A stretch of 64,000 bases of DNA, taken from Flaccisagitta enflata. Its lineage: Eukaryota; Chaetognatha; Sagittoidea; Aphragmophora. This document shows positions 11,377 through 24,788 of the stretch, one piece after another (the first letter of the stretch is position 1; every line of letters starts with the position of its first letter). The notes beneath the pieces were generated by a model. That model saw only the letters and a list, made by a program, of their open reading frames with translations. It was not told where the DNA came from and did not search any database. The stretch is taken from positions 27,032,001 to 27,096,000 of the forward strand of contig OZ231127.1 of assembly GCA_965153355.1 (NCBI GenBank), read 5' to 3'. The position numbers and the translations under genes are program-made.

Positions 11377-13080
11377 CTCGCTAGATGTGATATGCGACCA
11401 GCGTTTCCTCAACTCTGAACCCGAACTCTGAATGCTGTGCTAATGCGATTTTCAGACGTCACTCTTAACGAGCGATGTTTAAGGAAGATGTATGATAGGA
11501 AACTCCATAAGTCCAGTTTTTTCCAGTTCTTTACTTTTTTTTTCTTGGATCAATTGTAATAAATCATCTTTGAAAAACTGCTCGACGGGACTCTTCTAGC
11601 TTTAAATATATTGAACTCTTCCTTTTAAATAAATTAACTTTCTTGAATGATTTATCCCTCTTTGATAAGTGACAATTATCAGTTTTATCAATTAAAACGT
11701 AAAAACTATATCGGAGACCGTCAATCTGTTTTTTGATTCCCCTTTCTTAACAAGAATTCCCGCCTGGAAAAGTATGCGTGTTGCTGCGGAATAGATCCTT
11801 AACTTTTATCGGGAGGGCTGCGAAAATCTTTTGGTTCATGAGCATCTCTTTTATTTTATTTTCCATCTTTTATCCTGCGCGCGCATGCTTTTTTGGGCTG
11901 GGAATTCCGTCTGCTAGAACCTCGTGATGCCTTACAGCTTGTATCTCTCGTTCCTAACAAAATTATCAAGCTAAGAACATGGGGTTTTATCAGGTAATGG
12001 ACAGTTGGAGCGGATGAGTTTTTACCAGTGGATCTGTGCGCTCGTTTTCCATGGTGGATACGTGAGTGGATTCTGATTTTTGATTAAGGGGGTTCTTTAT
12101 CTTGTGTAAAAGGTTTTGTTTTTAAATCTAGACGAGAATTGGCGTTCATTAACTATCCGCCTGTATTATGCTATCCTTGATAATTTTCCAACGAGTAAAA
12201 TACTTAATTATTAAAAAAAAATTTTAAAACCAAAAACGAGCTTACCTTGATTGGCTACCAAGGACGCAGATTCAATGATAGAAATGGGGGACACTCCAAC
12301 TGTCTGTTTTGTCGAAATGGATAGTACGACGACCACCCTGCAGATTTTTTGCACCATTAATTTAGAATCGCAGGTACGGCGTTTATCGTAATATTTGATA
12401 TTGTAATTTTTAAGCTTCATTTTACTGTCAACGGTGTTTTTCCGGACATTTTCCAATAAGCTCGCAATTACTGCGGCTTTAAATGGTAACTATGACCGGT
12501 TTTGACCGATTTTAAGTCAGATATTAAATTAAATTTTGAAGACTATCATACCATTTTATCTTTCTACTTTTGTAGGTTGATTTCATGAAGATTTTCTTCA
12601 CTTTTCCGAGAGCTAACGTTTAAGTGTGATTGGGATGGCGCGAGCCCCATTGATCTGACTTCTGTGCATTGATGGGCATGTGGATCGGGTCAAATGTTCT
12701 TTCAAGTTGCTCCAGGACCTAAGAATTTTCGGTTTCTGACTCTGAGCCGCCCGAATAGAATGTATACTCAGCCAGTAGACCACTTGAAGGGCAGAGCCGT
12801 GGCACTTGGTAACTATAGTGTAAATCAGTGAGATTAAGCCCCTGGGGTTACTCGTGGTTGATATTATCGTTTGTCATGTTGCTTGTCATGTTTCTATGTG
12901 GTGTAACGTTGTTGTTGATCGTTATGGTTAATGTTGTAAAAGAAAGCTATGCAACCCCGAGCACCTCGGTTAAATATTATCTCAGAGTACCCAGTAAGTG
13001 GCGTATGCAAATACCACACATGACTCCTACTGCCAATTTGGTTTAGTGAAATTTCTCACCGATTGATATTTTGAGTACAG
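11377..13080. other. Intergenic, no gene recognised
   Basis: AT-rich unique-looking sequence. A short hydrophobic frame at 12828-13046 has no recognisable family. Confidence 0.5.
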
Positions 13081-13790
13081 CACTGTGGGCCGACCCTTCT
13101 CAGTACCTCAGAGGGCACTTCTATGCCAAAAATGGAGAAACAAAAAACGCCAAACCTAATCTTTGAACTATATGATTGATATTAACCAGCCATAGAACCC
13201 TAACTTAACCGGAACTAGGTGCCCACTATGTAATCTCCGAACTCTGGCTCTGGAGGCTGAAATGGCAAATTTTGTCAAAATTTAAAAGTGAAAGAAATGA
13301 AGCAAATATGGCTGAAAATGAAAGTTAGTGGTTAGTATGTAAAATACCAATCACAATTTTGGCTGATTTTTTCATGGCTAGAGCGCTCTAAAATGGCCTG
13401 GCGAGGCTTATTTCTTATAAAAAAGGGGGGGTCAGCGACCTTTTTTTTTATTTAAACCATAGTACACCCAAACATTAAGGTAATATCATTAATGAAATTT
13501 GAAGAGGAGACCCTTAGGTTTCATAATCAGGTTTCCCTATATGGGTACCTCTCATAGTTTTTGCGCAATACTAAAAAAAGCAATTTTTAAAGTTCAACGA
13601 GTAACTTCCCATTGTAATCCTATGGAAGGGGGAAGAGCAAAAAAAACAGTTTTATTTTTTTTACCTATGTACACCAGGGACTTAAGGTACTTTTTTTGAT
13701 GAATTTCTACCTTTTGGTGATGGCCTACAAGGGACTAGTTTCCATATATGGGTACCTCTTACCATTTTGGAGAAATAGGACCTTGCTATT
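13081..13790 (+). mobile_element. Compact partial copy of the CACTGTGGGCC element
   Basis: Starts CACTGTGGGCCGACCCTTCT and follows the 2562-5807 element through AACGCCAAACCTAATCTTT, GTAACTTCCCATTGTAATCC and TTGGTGATGGCCTAC, but lacks the 1.6-kb and 0.7-kb insertions. No right terminal repeat is found, so it is 3' truncated. It records the pre-insertion state of the longer copy. Confidence 0.75.
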
Positions 13791-13949
13791 TTCCCGTGTC
13801 TTAAAAGGGCAATTTGATATCCAGCTCCATTGGTAATAATCTTTTTCAGCCCTACTACTAGAAAGCAATTGTTTGTTAAGAAAGTGTAGTCTTGTTGCTA
13901 GTTCTTTTGTAGCGTTTACAATGTAAGATGAGATGGTTGATTATAGAAT

Positions 13950-14350
13950 GGGGGGGAGGAGGAGGAGGAGGAGGAGGAATAAGAGGTGGCGGAAACAGCT
14001 AATCTCAAGTAAATTGAGCATTTGGCCTAGCTATATATATCTTTCAGATGACAGCTGTAACAGGACATTGGTTTTAATGATAACTTGTGGCATTGTATAA
14101 AGAAAGAGGAGGAAGAGGGGGAGAGGAGGAGGAGGAGGAGGAGGAGGCGGCGGCGGTGGCAGCAAATTTTTAGTAAATCGAGAATATTGGCTGTGATTTA
14201 TACATCTCTAAGATGACAGCTACAACAGGACACTGATTTTATAGCGAAGTTGTTGGACTGTATGAAGAAAAACAAAGTGGAGGAGGAGGAGGAGGAGGAG
14301 GAGGAGGATGAGGATGAGGATGAGGATGAGGAGGAGGAGGAGGAGAGAGG
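13950..14350 (+). repeat. ~165-bp diverged tandem units each ending in a (GGA)n tract
   Basis: GATGACAGCTGTAACAGGAC at about 14046 recurs as GATGACAGCTACAACAGGAC at about 14211. The neighbouring CTCAAGTAAATTGAG / TTAGTAAATCGAG segments and GGA tracts recur in the same order. Confidence 0.7.
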
Positions 14351-14368
14351 GTAAAGACGATCCCAAGT

Positions 14369-14370
<2 letters not shown>

Positions 14371-14452
<82 letters not shown>
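14371..14452. repeat. (GA)n microsatellite
   Basis: About 40 uninterrupted GA units. Confidence 0.95.
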
Positions 14453-14459
14453 CCCATAA

Positions 14460-15090
14460 CACTAAAATGATGCTTATAAAGGCCTATTCCTCACTTAAAG
14501 GGTGGAAATTTGCGATATTTAAAAAAAAAATTAAGATTGAAAAAAACATTCTTTTTTGGCTAAAAAAAAAACGTCTTTTAGGGTCCCCAGGAGCCCTTGA
14601 GGCCCATAGTATTTTAAGATCTTGCTTGCTAAACCTCTTTCACATTAACAACATTAGAATTTACTGTGAACAACAAAAAAACCCATGATTGTTAGCAAAA
14701 AAAACAAAAATAGCTTAAAAAACCTACTTTTACAATCTCTAGGGGCCCCTAGGGCCCATAACACCCTAAAATTTTACTTGGTAAAACCTCTATTACATTA
14801 ACAAAGATGAAATTTAAACTGTACATAAAAATAAAACCTGATTTTATGCGAAAAAAAGCTTAAAGCCTAAAAAACCTATTTTTACGGCCTTTGGGGGCCG
14901 TTAGGGGCCCCTAGGGCCCTTACCTCTGGAAATTCTATCTTGCTAGGGCATCTATTACATTAATATGATTGAAATTTACCATTAATAACCAAAATAGAAA
15001 ATGATAACATTGAAAAAAAACCTCAAATTCCTCCAAAACCTGTTTTCAGGTCCTTTGGGGCCCCTGGGGCCTATAAAGCTGGATATTTTT
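14460..15090 (+). repeat. Diverged ~165-bp tandem repeat with GGGGCCCC boxes
   Basis: Boxes such as GGGGCCCCTAGGGCCCATAA recur near 14580, 14740, 14895 and 15055. Each is followed by TTGCTNGG, CATTAACA-like and AAACCTATTTTTAC-like segments. No coding frame. Confidence 0.7.
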
Positions 15091-15307
15091 GCTTGCTAGG
15101 GCATTTATTACACATACAGGGTTCAACTGTGCAAAAAAAATTAGGTTAGAAGCTTATGGAGGTTTTGAGAAAGGTTTGGCCAAAAAAGCCCACTGTGTAC
15201 AGTTGAGGTTTACTAGAGCGCATGCTAAGGTTCTTGGCAATATGCCTAAAAGTTTAGCTGTCGGCTCTATTGCCAATAATAAAATAACTAATTACTTTTG
15301 GCGCCCA

Positions 15308-15405
15308 CTAAGCAGCTTCGATATGTTTCGACTTTGTTTTCGAATCGGTTTTTGGGCAGGATTTTCGAGTTAGGTCGAAATGGTCAGTTTTTCGAGGAGA
15401 GGTCG

Positions 15406-15492
<87 letters not shown>

Positions 15493-15725
15493 GCATTTGA
15501 GGAGGAAGAGGATAAGGAAGAGAAAAAAGATAGGGAAATCGATCGGCACCATTGTGTACCATTGATAATGGCATCATTGCCGCTCATTGTCTCATTTCGT
15601 ATCGACTTTTTGTTTCGACCAGGCGAAAAAAAGCATCACCATTTCGTCCACCGGATGGACGTAAAAATAGATTATATCGATCGAATTCGACCGCCCCTTC
15701 AAAAACCCTTTTCGAAGCTGCTTAG
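15308..15725. mobile_element. ~418-bp element with 14-bp TIRs, 6-bp flanking repeat, internal (GA)n
   Basis: CTAAGCAGCTTCGA at the left end and its inverse TCGAAGCTGCTTAG at the right. CGCCCA flanks both sides (15302-15307, 15726-15731). The middle is a (GA)n run, 15411-15490. Confidence 0.65.
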
Positions 15726-15731
15726 CGCCCA

Positions 15732-16425
15732 CCATCGTCAATTTAGCTTCTGTGTGTAGAAGCGCCATTGGAACACGGAGGCTGTTCAGTTTAATTGTAG
15801 GTCTTAAGTTTTTTGGTTAGACTCTTCGCTGAAGAGAAATTATTGCTCTGCCCTTCGAGGAGCTATTTGCATAGAAGATATGAAGATTTGAATAGAAGAG
15901 GTGATGGATTATTCAAACTCATCATGGCGGAGGAACTGTCGGTGCCGTTCGGTTTTCTACGATGACCAAACGATTTAGATCAACCGTATTCGCATTCAAA
16001 GAACCCTCAAGGTGAGGCTTATCCATATAATCTTGGATCTTGGATCTTATTTAAGTTTTTTAAGTGAACAGTTTTCAGCCAGTTTTAATTTCATAAATTG
16101 TTCGAATGCTATTTGCTTTCATAAATACCTATCGGTATTGCTACGGCAATTAAAAAGCCGAATTTTGAGTGGAGGCAAATTTTTAGGCTAGTATAGTGTA
16201 TCCGACTTTTGAATGGTGTTCTCTTTTTTTTTTAAAGAACATTTTTTTTTCGAAGGCTTCCTATTTTTATTTTAAAGGCCAAATTAAGCCATTAGCATTT
16301 TTAAAAGTGTTTATTATTTCAAATACTGTCTAAATTAGAATAAACTTTATGAATTACTGTTATTTGATAATATTTGATATATTTTTATCAATAATTACTA
16401 AAAAAGATACTAAACAATAAAATCA
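15732..16425. other. Intergenic, no gene recognised
   Basis: Nothing beyond AT-rich sequence is seen. Confidence 0.5.
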
Positions 16426-17780
<1,355 letters not shown>

Positions 17781-17905
17781 CATAGCACTTACTAGACAAA
17801 AAAGTTATAACTTAAAATTGTTGGCTTGCTCTATCTTTCATTGTCCAGTAGCTGCGACGGCATCTTATTCAGTGAGGGATTTCCGCTTCTCCATCTCGAT
17901 CGGTT

Positions 17906-17909
<4 letters not shown>

Positions 17910-17938
<29 letters not shown>
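17910..17938. repeat. (CT)n microsatellite
   Basis: About 14 CT units. Confidence 0.9.
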
Positions 17939-17942
<4 letters not shown>

Positions 17943-17947
17943 TCTAT

Positions 17948-18050
17948 TTTTAGTCGCGGACAGGTGATTCTAGAACTTGCTATGTCGGTCTGTCAGTCAG
18001 TTGGTCGGTCTATTGGTAACAAAAACTGAGGAGGAGTGTATACGGCCTTG
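17948..18050 (+). mobile_element. Hairpin-type short element, AGTCGCG subfamily, decayed
   Basis: TTTTTAGTCGCGGACA at the 5' side, GTCGGTCTGTCAGTCAG core, and 3' end GTGTATACGGCCTTGTT. The second hairpin arm is eroded. Confidence 0.6.
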
Positions 18051-19230
18051 TTTTCTTTCCGAAGAATGATATTTTCTTTACTCCTAGTGAATGTCAAGAA
18101 ACGTCAAGTGGGCAGGGTTCAAATTAGCCATTTTTTCTATGATTCAAATTTAACAAAACTATACATCGCTGCAAAGCTGATGAAGTAAGATTTACAAATC
18201 CATAGAGGAACTTCGTTAACTGAGCTCATTTTTCAGGCAAATTAAGATTAATGAAACATATTTTGTACACAAATTATACAAAAAGAAAAAGCTTACTGTA
18301 TTGTAAAAATCTCAATGAGAATATTTTTTTTTAAATTATGCTTAAACGCAACAAAGTGAGGATATTTCACAGAAAAAACATAAAAATTTCATGAATTTTA
18401 AGAAAATATCTATAAGCACCAATTTTGGTTGGTTGGGCAGTGCAGTTAAAATTTCTTCTGCCAAGCTCTGCTTAATACCAATAATGTTGATACTCTTCAA
18501 GAACTTCCATGAAAAACTATAGCCAAATCGGATAACGCATTTAGAAATCAAGCGACTTTTTCATTTTTTCATCTGGTAGGTTGGTTGGGCTGGTTGGGCT
18601 GGTTGGACTCATCTTCAGGATGTCAGTTTGCAAACCCTAATCCCTCGTTGTAAAGTTTTATTTCCCGCAAAAAATCACGGGTGTAGCTCAAAGAGTTTTC
18701 GAAATATTGACATTTCTGTAAATTGGACAAATAGCATTTTCCCCTTTTTTTCCCTTTCCTGTTTGACCTCCGCTAAGAAGAAATTAATTACGATGTCTGA
18801 TGAGCGTATCAATTCTGTTCACACTTCAGAACCAACCAGATGTAAAATTTTGTTGTGACAAAATGCCTGGGAGTTAAGGTTTCAAATTATCAAAGGGGAA
18901 TCAAAATTTCACGCTCTTTACCTGGTGTGGTCCGATTTTATGTGAATTGTTTCATTTTCACGCCATGGTGCCATATCAAAAGCGTTAGGTATGCGTTAGG
19001 ATCAAGTTTGGGGGTGTGCGCAAGTTGATACACTCCTAGAAAAAAGTTATTTCTCTGCGTGGGATCAACTTAATAACATGAAAATGGATGGAAATGTCCT
19101 TCAAGTCATTTGCCCAAGTTGTGTCTGGTGGTTTCCATGGTGTTCTGCGCCTTGATTTATTTGATAAACATAGTTCTCCCAAGAGTTTTTGAGGAAACTA
19201 TAAATAAAAAAGTCTTTTGAAATAAAGAAA
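18051..19230. other. Intergenic, no gene recognised
   Basis: Contains a GGTTGGTTGGGCTGGTTGGG tract at about 18578-18605. Otherwise unremarkable AT-rich sequence. Confidence 0.4.
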
Positions 19231-19231
19231 G

Positions 19232-19875
19232 AATAGCAGCCCAAAGGCGGTTTGTGGTCAGCGGTACCCGTGCCCTGCTTGAGTAGTGTCTAATTTAATT
19301 TGAGGGGGAGCAGGGCAGCGGCCCCGAAGGGGACGAAGTCCTGTAGAACACAGGGGGAATCTGTTTGTCCGTTTGTCCGTCTGTTCATCCGTCCATCCCC
19401 CCTGCCCCATCCTCAGGTCTTCGTCTCCTTCAGGGCCTATTCTGACCCTTATTCTGCAAAATAGCCAAAATCCAATCAATATGGCCCAAATCTAAGCAAA
19501 ATGACCCAAATCCAAGCATAATGGCCCAAATCCAAGCAAAATGGCCCAAATCTGATCCAAATCTAGGTATTGGAGGCCACAATGATGGACCTCAGGTCAG
19601 AATTAGGGTTTTCTGGCAATATTTGGGCCATTTTGCTTAGATTTAGGCCATTATGCTTGGAATTGGGCCATTTTGCTTAGATTTGGGCCATATTGCTTGG
19701 ATTTGGGCTATTTGGCAGAATTAGGGTCAGAATAGGCACCGAAGGAGACAAAGCCCTGAGGATGGGGCAGAGAGGGACGTACGTGCGTATGAACGTACAG
19801 ACGGACAGATGGACGGACGGACAGATTCCCCCTGTGTTCTACAGGACTTCATCCCCTTTAGGGCCGCTGCCCAAA
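19232..19875. mobile_element. Foldback element of the GGGCAGCGGCCCC family
   Basis: Two long arms (about 19302-19590 and 19600-19875) are inverted copies: GCAGCGGCCCCGAAGGGGAC, GTCCTGTAGAACACAGGGGG, a CCGTCC-rich tract, GGGCCTATTCTGACCC, then 20-bp ATGGCCCAAATCCAAGCAAA units. The outer left segment TGGTCAGCGGTACCCGTGCC also marks relatives at 27.5, 58.7-62.2 and (a variant) 40.5 kb. Confidence 0.75.
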
Positions 19876-20487
19876 AAAGAACGTGAAAAAAGCTTACGGA
19901 AAAACCCTTCAAATATATTTTTCTACTCTATCTTCTGTCTGAAAAATAAAAAATTGCTTGACCTAAACATTTGTGAAAGTGCACGGAAATACCCCATTCC
20001 TAAGCTCTTGCAGTGAAACGATTTCTCGCTCATGAGTTGTCCATTGAACGGCAAAAGAAAAAAATGCTTAATGATTAACAAAAAGGAGGTAAAAAAAATA
20101 TCATGATGTTCAGCCTTGAGAGAAAATAGCAAAAAAATCGGGGTAACTTGTTGTTTCCATAGTGAGTTGAATTTCCGGAGACAGAATGGAGACATGCCAA
20201 AAAAGCCCTTTGATTACATTTTTGGAGCCCCTAGGGGTAGGGAGGATCACAAAAAAGAAAGGCTTGAATTTATGCACTTAGTAGTTATGAATATGTTTCA
20301 ACCGTTTAACTCATTCATATTCATGTATCTGAAGCATGGGCTAACATAGATTGGCAGAAAGTCGGGCCCTCAAGCTTGCTGCCAAACCGCAACTATTTCA
20401 AAATGAATTGGCTCTATTCATTTTCAATTTTCGTTCATGTCAAATTTGTTTGGCAGTGACTACATCCATAATAATTGTGCAGACTTA
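19876..20487. other. Intergenic, no gene recognised
   Basis: No conserved frame or repeat structure seen. Confidence 0.4.
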
Positions 20488-21073
20488 ACAGGGTGTGCAA
20501 AATTATCCGCAATTGCTTTATGGAAAGAAAACTATACTTAAAAGTGACCCAGCATCATGAAATTTGGACCAGACTACCCTAGTTAGTCATACTAGAAGCT
20601 AAAAGTGATTGCAGGTATTTTCTGTACCCTCTGTCACTATGGTAGTCAAATGATTTGAAGCAAAGATTTTGATTTTGACATGATTTTATTTCATAGGCAA
20701 AATAGGTAACAATATCATAGATTCTTGTACTTGTGACTACTTAATAATAATATTCTTTGCTTGGCACACATTATGCTCAGGGAGGTTAATCATATCAACA
20801 TGAAGGGAGCTCACTAAAGCAAATAAACTAAGCCTAAAGAGCAAGAAAAACTAACAACAGAATTTCAGATTATTTTGATTAAATATATCTTAAGGAATTT
20901 TTTATCAGAGTAGAATATACCTAAAAAGTTTTATTACTGACTATGTGAATTCTAGTTTTGATTACTGAATAGTATACTTCTTCATAGTTACCACTCATGC
21001 TTTCATAAATCTTTATCTTCTACGGTTTTTGAGAGAATTAAGTGCTATGTGCGGATAATTTTGCACACCCTGT
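20488..21073. mobile_element. 586-bp mariner-like MITE, TA target duplication
   Basis: TIR ACAGGGTGTGCAAAATTATC (continuing CGCA) at 20488 with its inverse ending at 21073. TA flanks at 20486-20487 and 21074-21075. No transposase frame. Confidence 0.8.
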
Positions 21074-21095
21074 TACAAAACACAAGGTCTGTCAC

Positions 21096-21195
21096 CTTTT
21101 TAGTTGTGGACACGCAACTCTATAAGAGGCTTGTCCATCCAATGGTCCATGGGTCTGTTGGTCCGTTGGTCCGTTGGTCCGTCACGCTCGAGTTG
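21096..21195 (+). mobile_element. 5' part of a hairpin-type short element
   Basis: TTTTTAGTTGTGGACACGCA followed by ACTCTATAAGAGGCTTGTCC and a GGTCCGTTGGTCCGTTGG core. No 3' end is recognised. Confidence 0.55.
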
Positions 21196-21816
21196 TCACC
21201 CAGAATGGATTTTCCTATCTTGCTAAAATGTGTAACCACAAGATGGAGTACAGTTCATTTATTTGATAATTGGAACATTAAACAAATGCAAAATGCAACT
21301 AGGACTTTGTGTGACATCCCCGGGCATTAACTATAGCTTTAGTTAGCCTCGGTTTGCTTCCATTAAGGCATTATGTGATAGAGGGTAAAGTGGTGTGACG
21401 CTCTTCCACGCCTTGAGAATTACTTTCTTGAGCTTGCACCTGCAGCCCAAACTGCGCCCTTTACATGTGTCTCTATAACAATATGATCAAATCAAAGCTT
21501 GTACTATTTCTAGGTCAACTTGACGCCAACTTAACACCAGCTGAACTCTATGGTCCGAGCAAAAAAAAGCGTATTTGTCCCTGGAAATATTGTGCATGGA
21601 ATGATGAAATTCAAAAATGCAATTTTTTCGCCATGTTCTATTTGAGGTAGCAATTTTGTTTTGCTTATCATTTTTGAACAACTCAGTTTGGAGTGATGCC
21701 GTTTGCCCCATAAGATTGTAAGTTCGTGTTTCCAATTTTTCTATGTTTGCATCATTCTTTTGGTAGTTATGCTCTATAATGCTTGTGGTTATATATATTA
21801 GCGCGCGAATGTGTCC

Positions 21817-22127
<311 letters not shown>

Positions 22128-22144
22128 TAGTTGCAAGAGCATCA

Positions 22145-22370
22145 GATTGTCAGCGGTGCCCGTTGCCCCTTGGTGTACCTAAGATGTGGAGGTGAGAGGG
22201 GCAGCAGCCTTATAGGAGCCGATGACCTATGCTGGGCTAAGATTTGAGCGTTGAGGCTGGAATTGAGCCATAAGGCTAGAATGGAGCCATCAGGCTTGGA
22301 TTGGAGCCTCTTGGCTGGGGTTGGAGCCAAAGGGCTGCAGTCCTACCTCAAGGCTGGAATTGAAGTTGTA
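22145..22370 (+). mobile_element. Fragment of a foldback family with 20-bp GAGCC-type tandem core
   Basis: GTCAGCGGTGCCCGTTGCCC, then GGGGCAGCAGCC and GCCGATGACCTATG, then units like GGCTGGAATTGAGCCATAA. It corresponds inverted to 40075-40590. Confidence 0.55.
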
Positions 22371-23352
<982 letters not shown>

Positions 23353-23485
23353 CGATATGCTGCGATCAAACCTTCTTTATGCGCAGCGAGCGCAAGTACA
23401 AAGACATCGAGTTATAACTGGTTCTATACATGAAGATATAAATGCTTTGTCCTAAAGAAGATAAAAATGTAAATAAAATGCTTTT

Positions 23486-23721
23486 GATGGCTACTTGCAA
23501 GCGATAGCAAGATGCGGCGCACGGTGCTATATCTTGTGGTATTTGGGCCAGATAATATCTCATACACACAGAGATACACACACAGAGATACACACACAGA
23601 TACACACACACACACAGATACACACACACACACAGATACACACACACACACAGATACACACACACACACAGATACACACACACACAGATACACACACACA
23701 CAGATACACACACACACACAG

Positions 23722-23778
<57 letters not shown>

Positions 23779-23970
23779 TACACACACAGATACACAAACA
23801 CACACACACACAGATACACACACACACACTGATACACACACACACAAAGACACACACACAGATACACACACAAACAAAGATACACACACACAGATACACA
23901 CACACACAAACAAACACACACACACACACACACAGATACACACACACCACAAACACAAACAAACACACTC
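23486..23970 (+). repeat. Composite (CA)n/GATA array with flank homologous (inverted) to 17690-17780
   Basis: The flank GCGATAGCAAGATGCGGCGC leads into CACACACAGATA units, with AAACA and AAAGA interruptions at the far end. Long frames in it are artefacts. Confidence 0.8.
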
Positions 23971-24788
23971 AATGACTAAGAGCAAAAAGAGACACAGAGA
24001 GACAGAGATTGAATAACAAAAACAGACAAACAGTCAACCCGACATCATGAGATGCACACTCAAAAGAACATACAAAGAAAGAAAAATACTCCCATTTGCG
24101 ACTTTTTTCCGGCCGGCGAGAGCCGCCTTTATTGTAAATAAACTAAAATTTTAATGTTTTATTGATATTTTTGTAGTGTCATGATTAGCAAAAATTTTTA
24201 TCTCCCAAAATGAAGCTTTCATACGATCTTAAAATGTTCCTAATTTTAGTTCCATTCGAAGCTTTGATGTTCTTATAAACTAGGTTCTTATAGAAAAAAG
24301 TGTGATATTTGTTTTTGTCAGTCATATTGAGTGCGCCGTGTTCCCTCACTGCTTATCCCTCTGCAGAAGACGCATTTGTTGATCGATGTCAAACCATGGC
24401 GGGCCAACATGAAAGCGAAATGAGCAATCCGACGAGCGGAGTTGTTCATCTGGTGGAGAACCTCGCAAGCTTCGTTGCAATTCTCATGATCATCAATTGT
24501 TAAAAACAGTCAAGATTTGGACACTCGATGGAACGTGAGAGCGTCCTCGTCACGTCTTTTAAGTCATTGACGCAAGAAAAACTCCTCTTTGGTTTTCTGA
24601 AACAATTTTTTCGACAGCAATTTCCGTGGTGTCAAATCTGAAGAGATCGGGCTGTTGACGCGGACGCTTTATTCTCGGCGTTGCCGTAGGACAAGCGCGC
24701 GAGTTGCATCCGCCGAGCTCCCCTTATTCACCCAGATGAAACCAATCCGGACGCTCCCTTCCAAAGCGTATTTCCATCGGGAAGAAAT

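Noticed and set aside
12828-13046. 72-codon hydrophobic frame resembling a membrane protein
   Set aside because: No splice signals, no family, not larger than chance frames in this DNA.
19245-19290. tRNA-like reading of TGGTCAGCGGTACCCGTGCC
   Set aside because: Only a short match; no acceptor stem or B box. It is a conserved segment of the foldback family.
24309-24503. 64-codon frame upstream of IP6K
   Set aside because: Separated from the IP6K start by an in-frame stop; no homology. It could be part of a 5' UTR.
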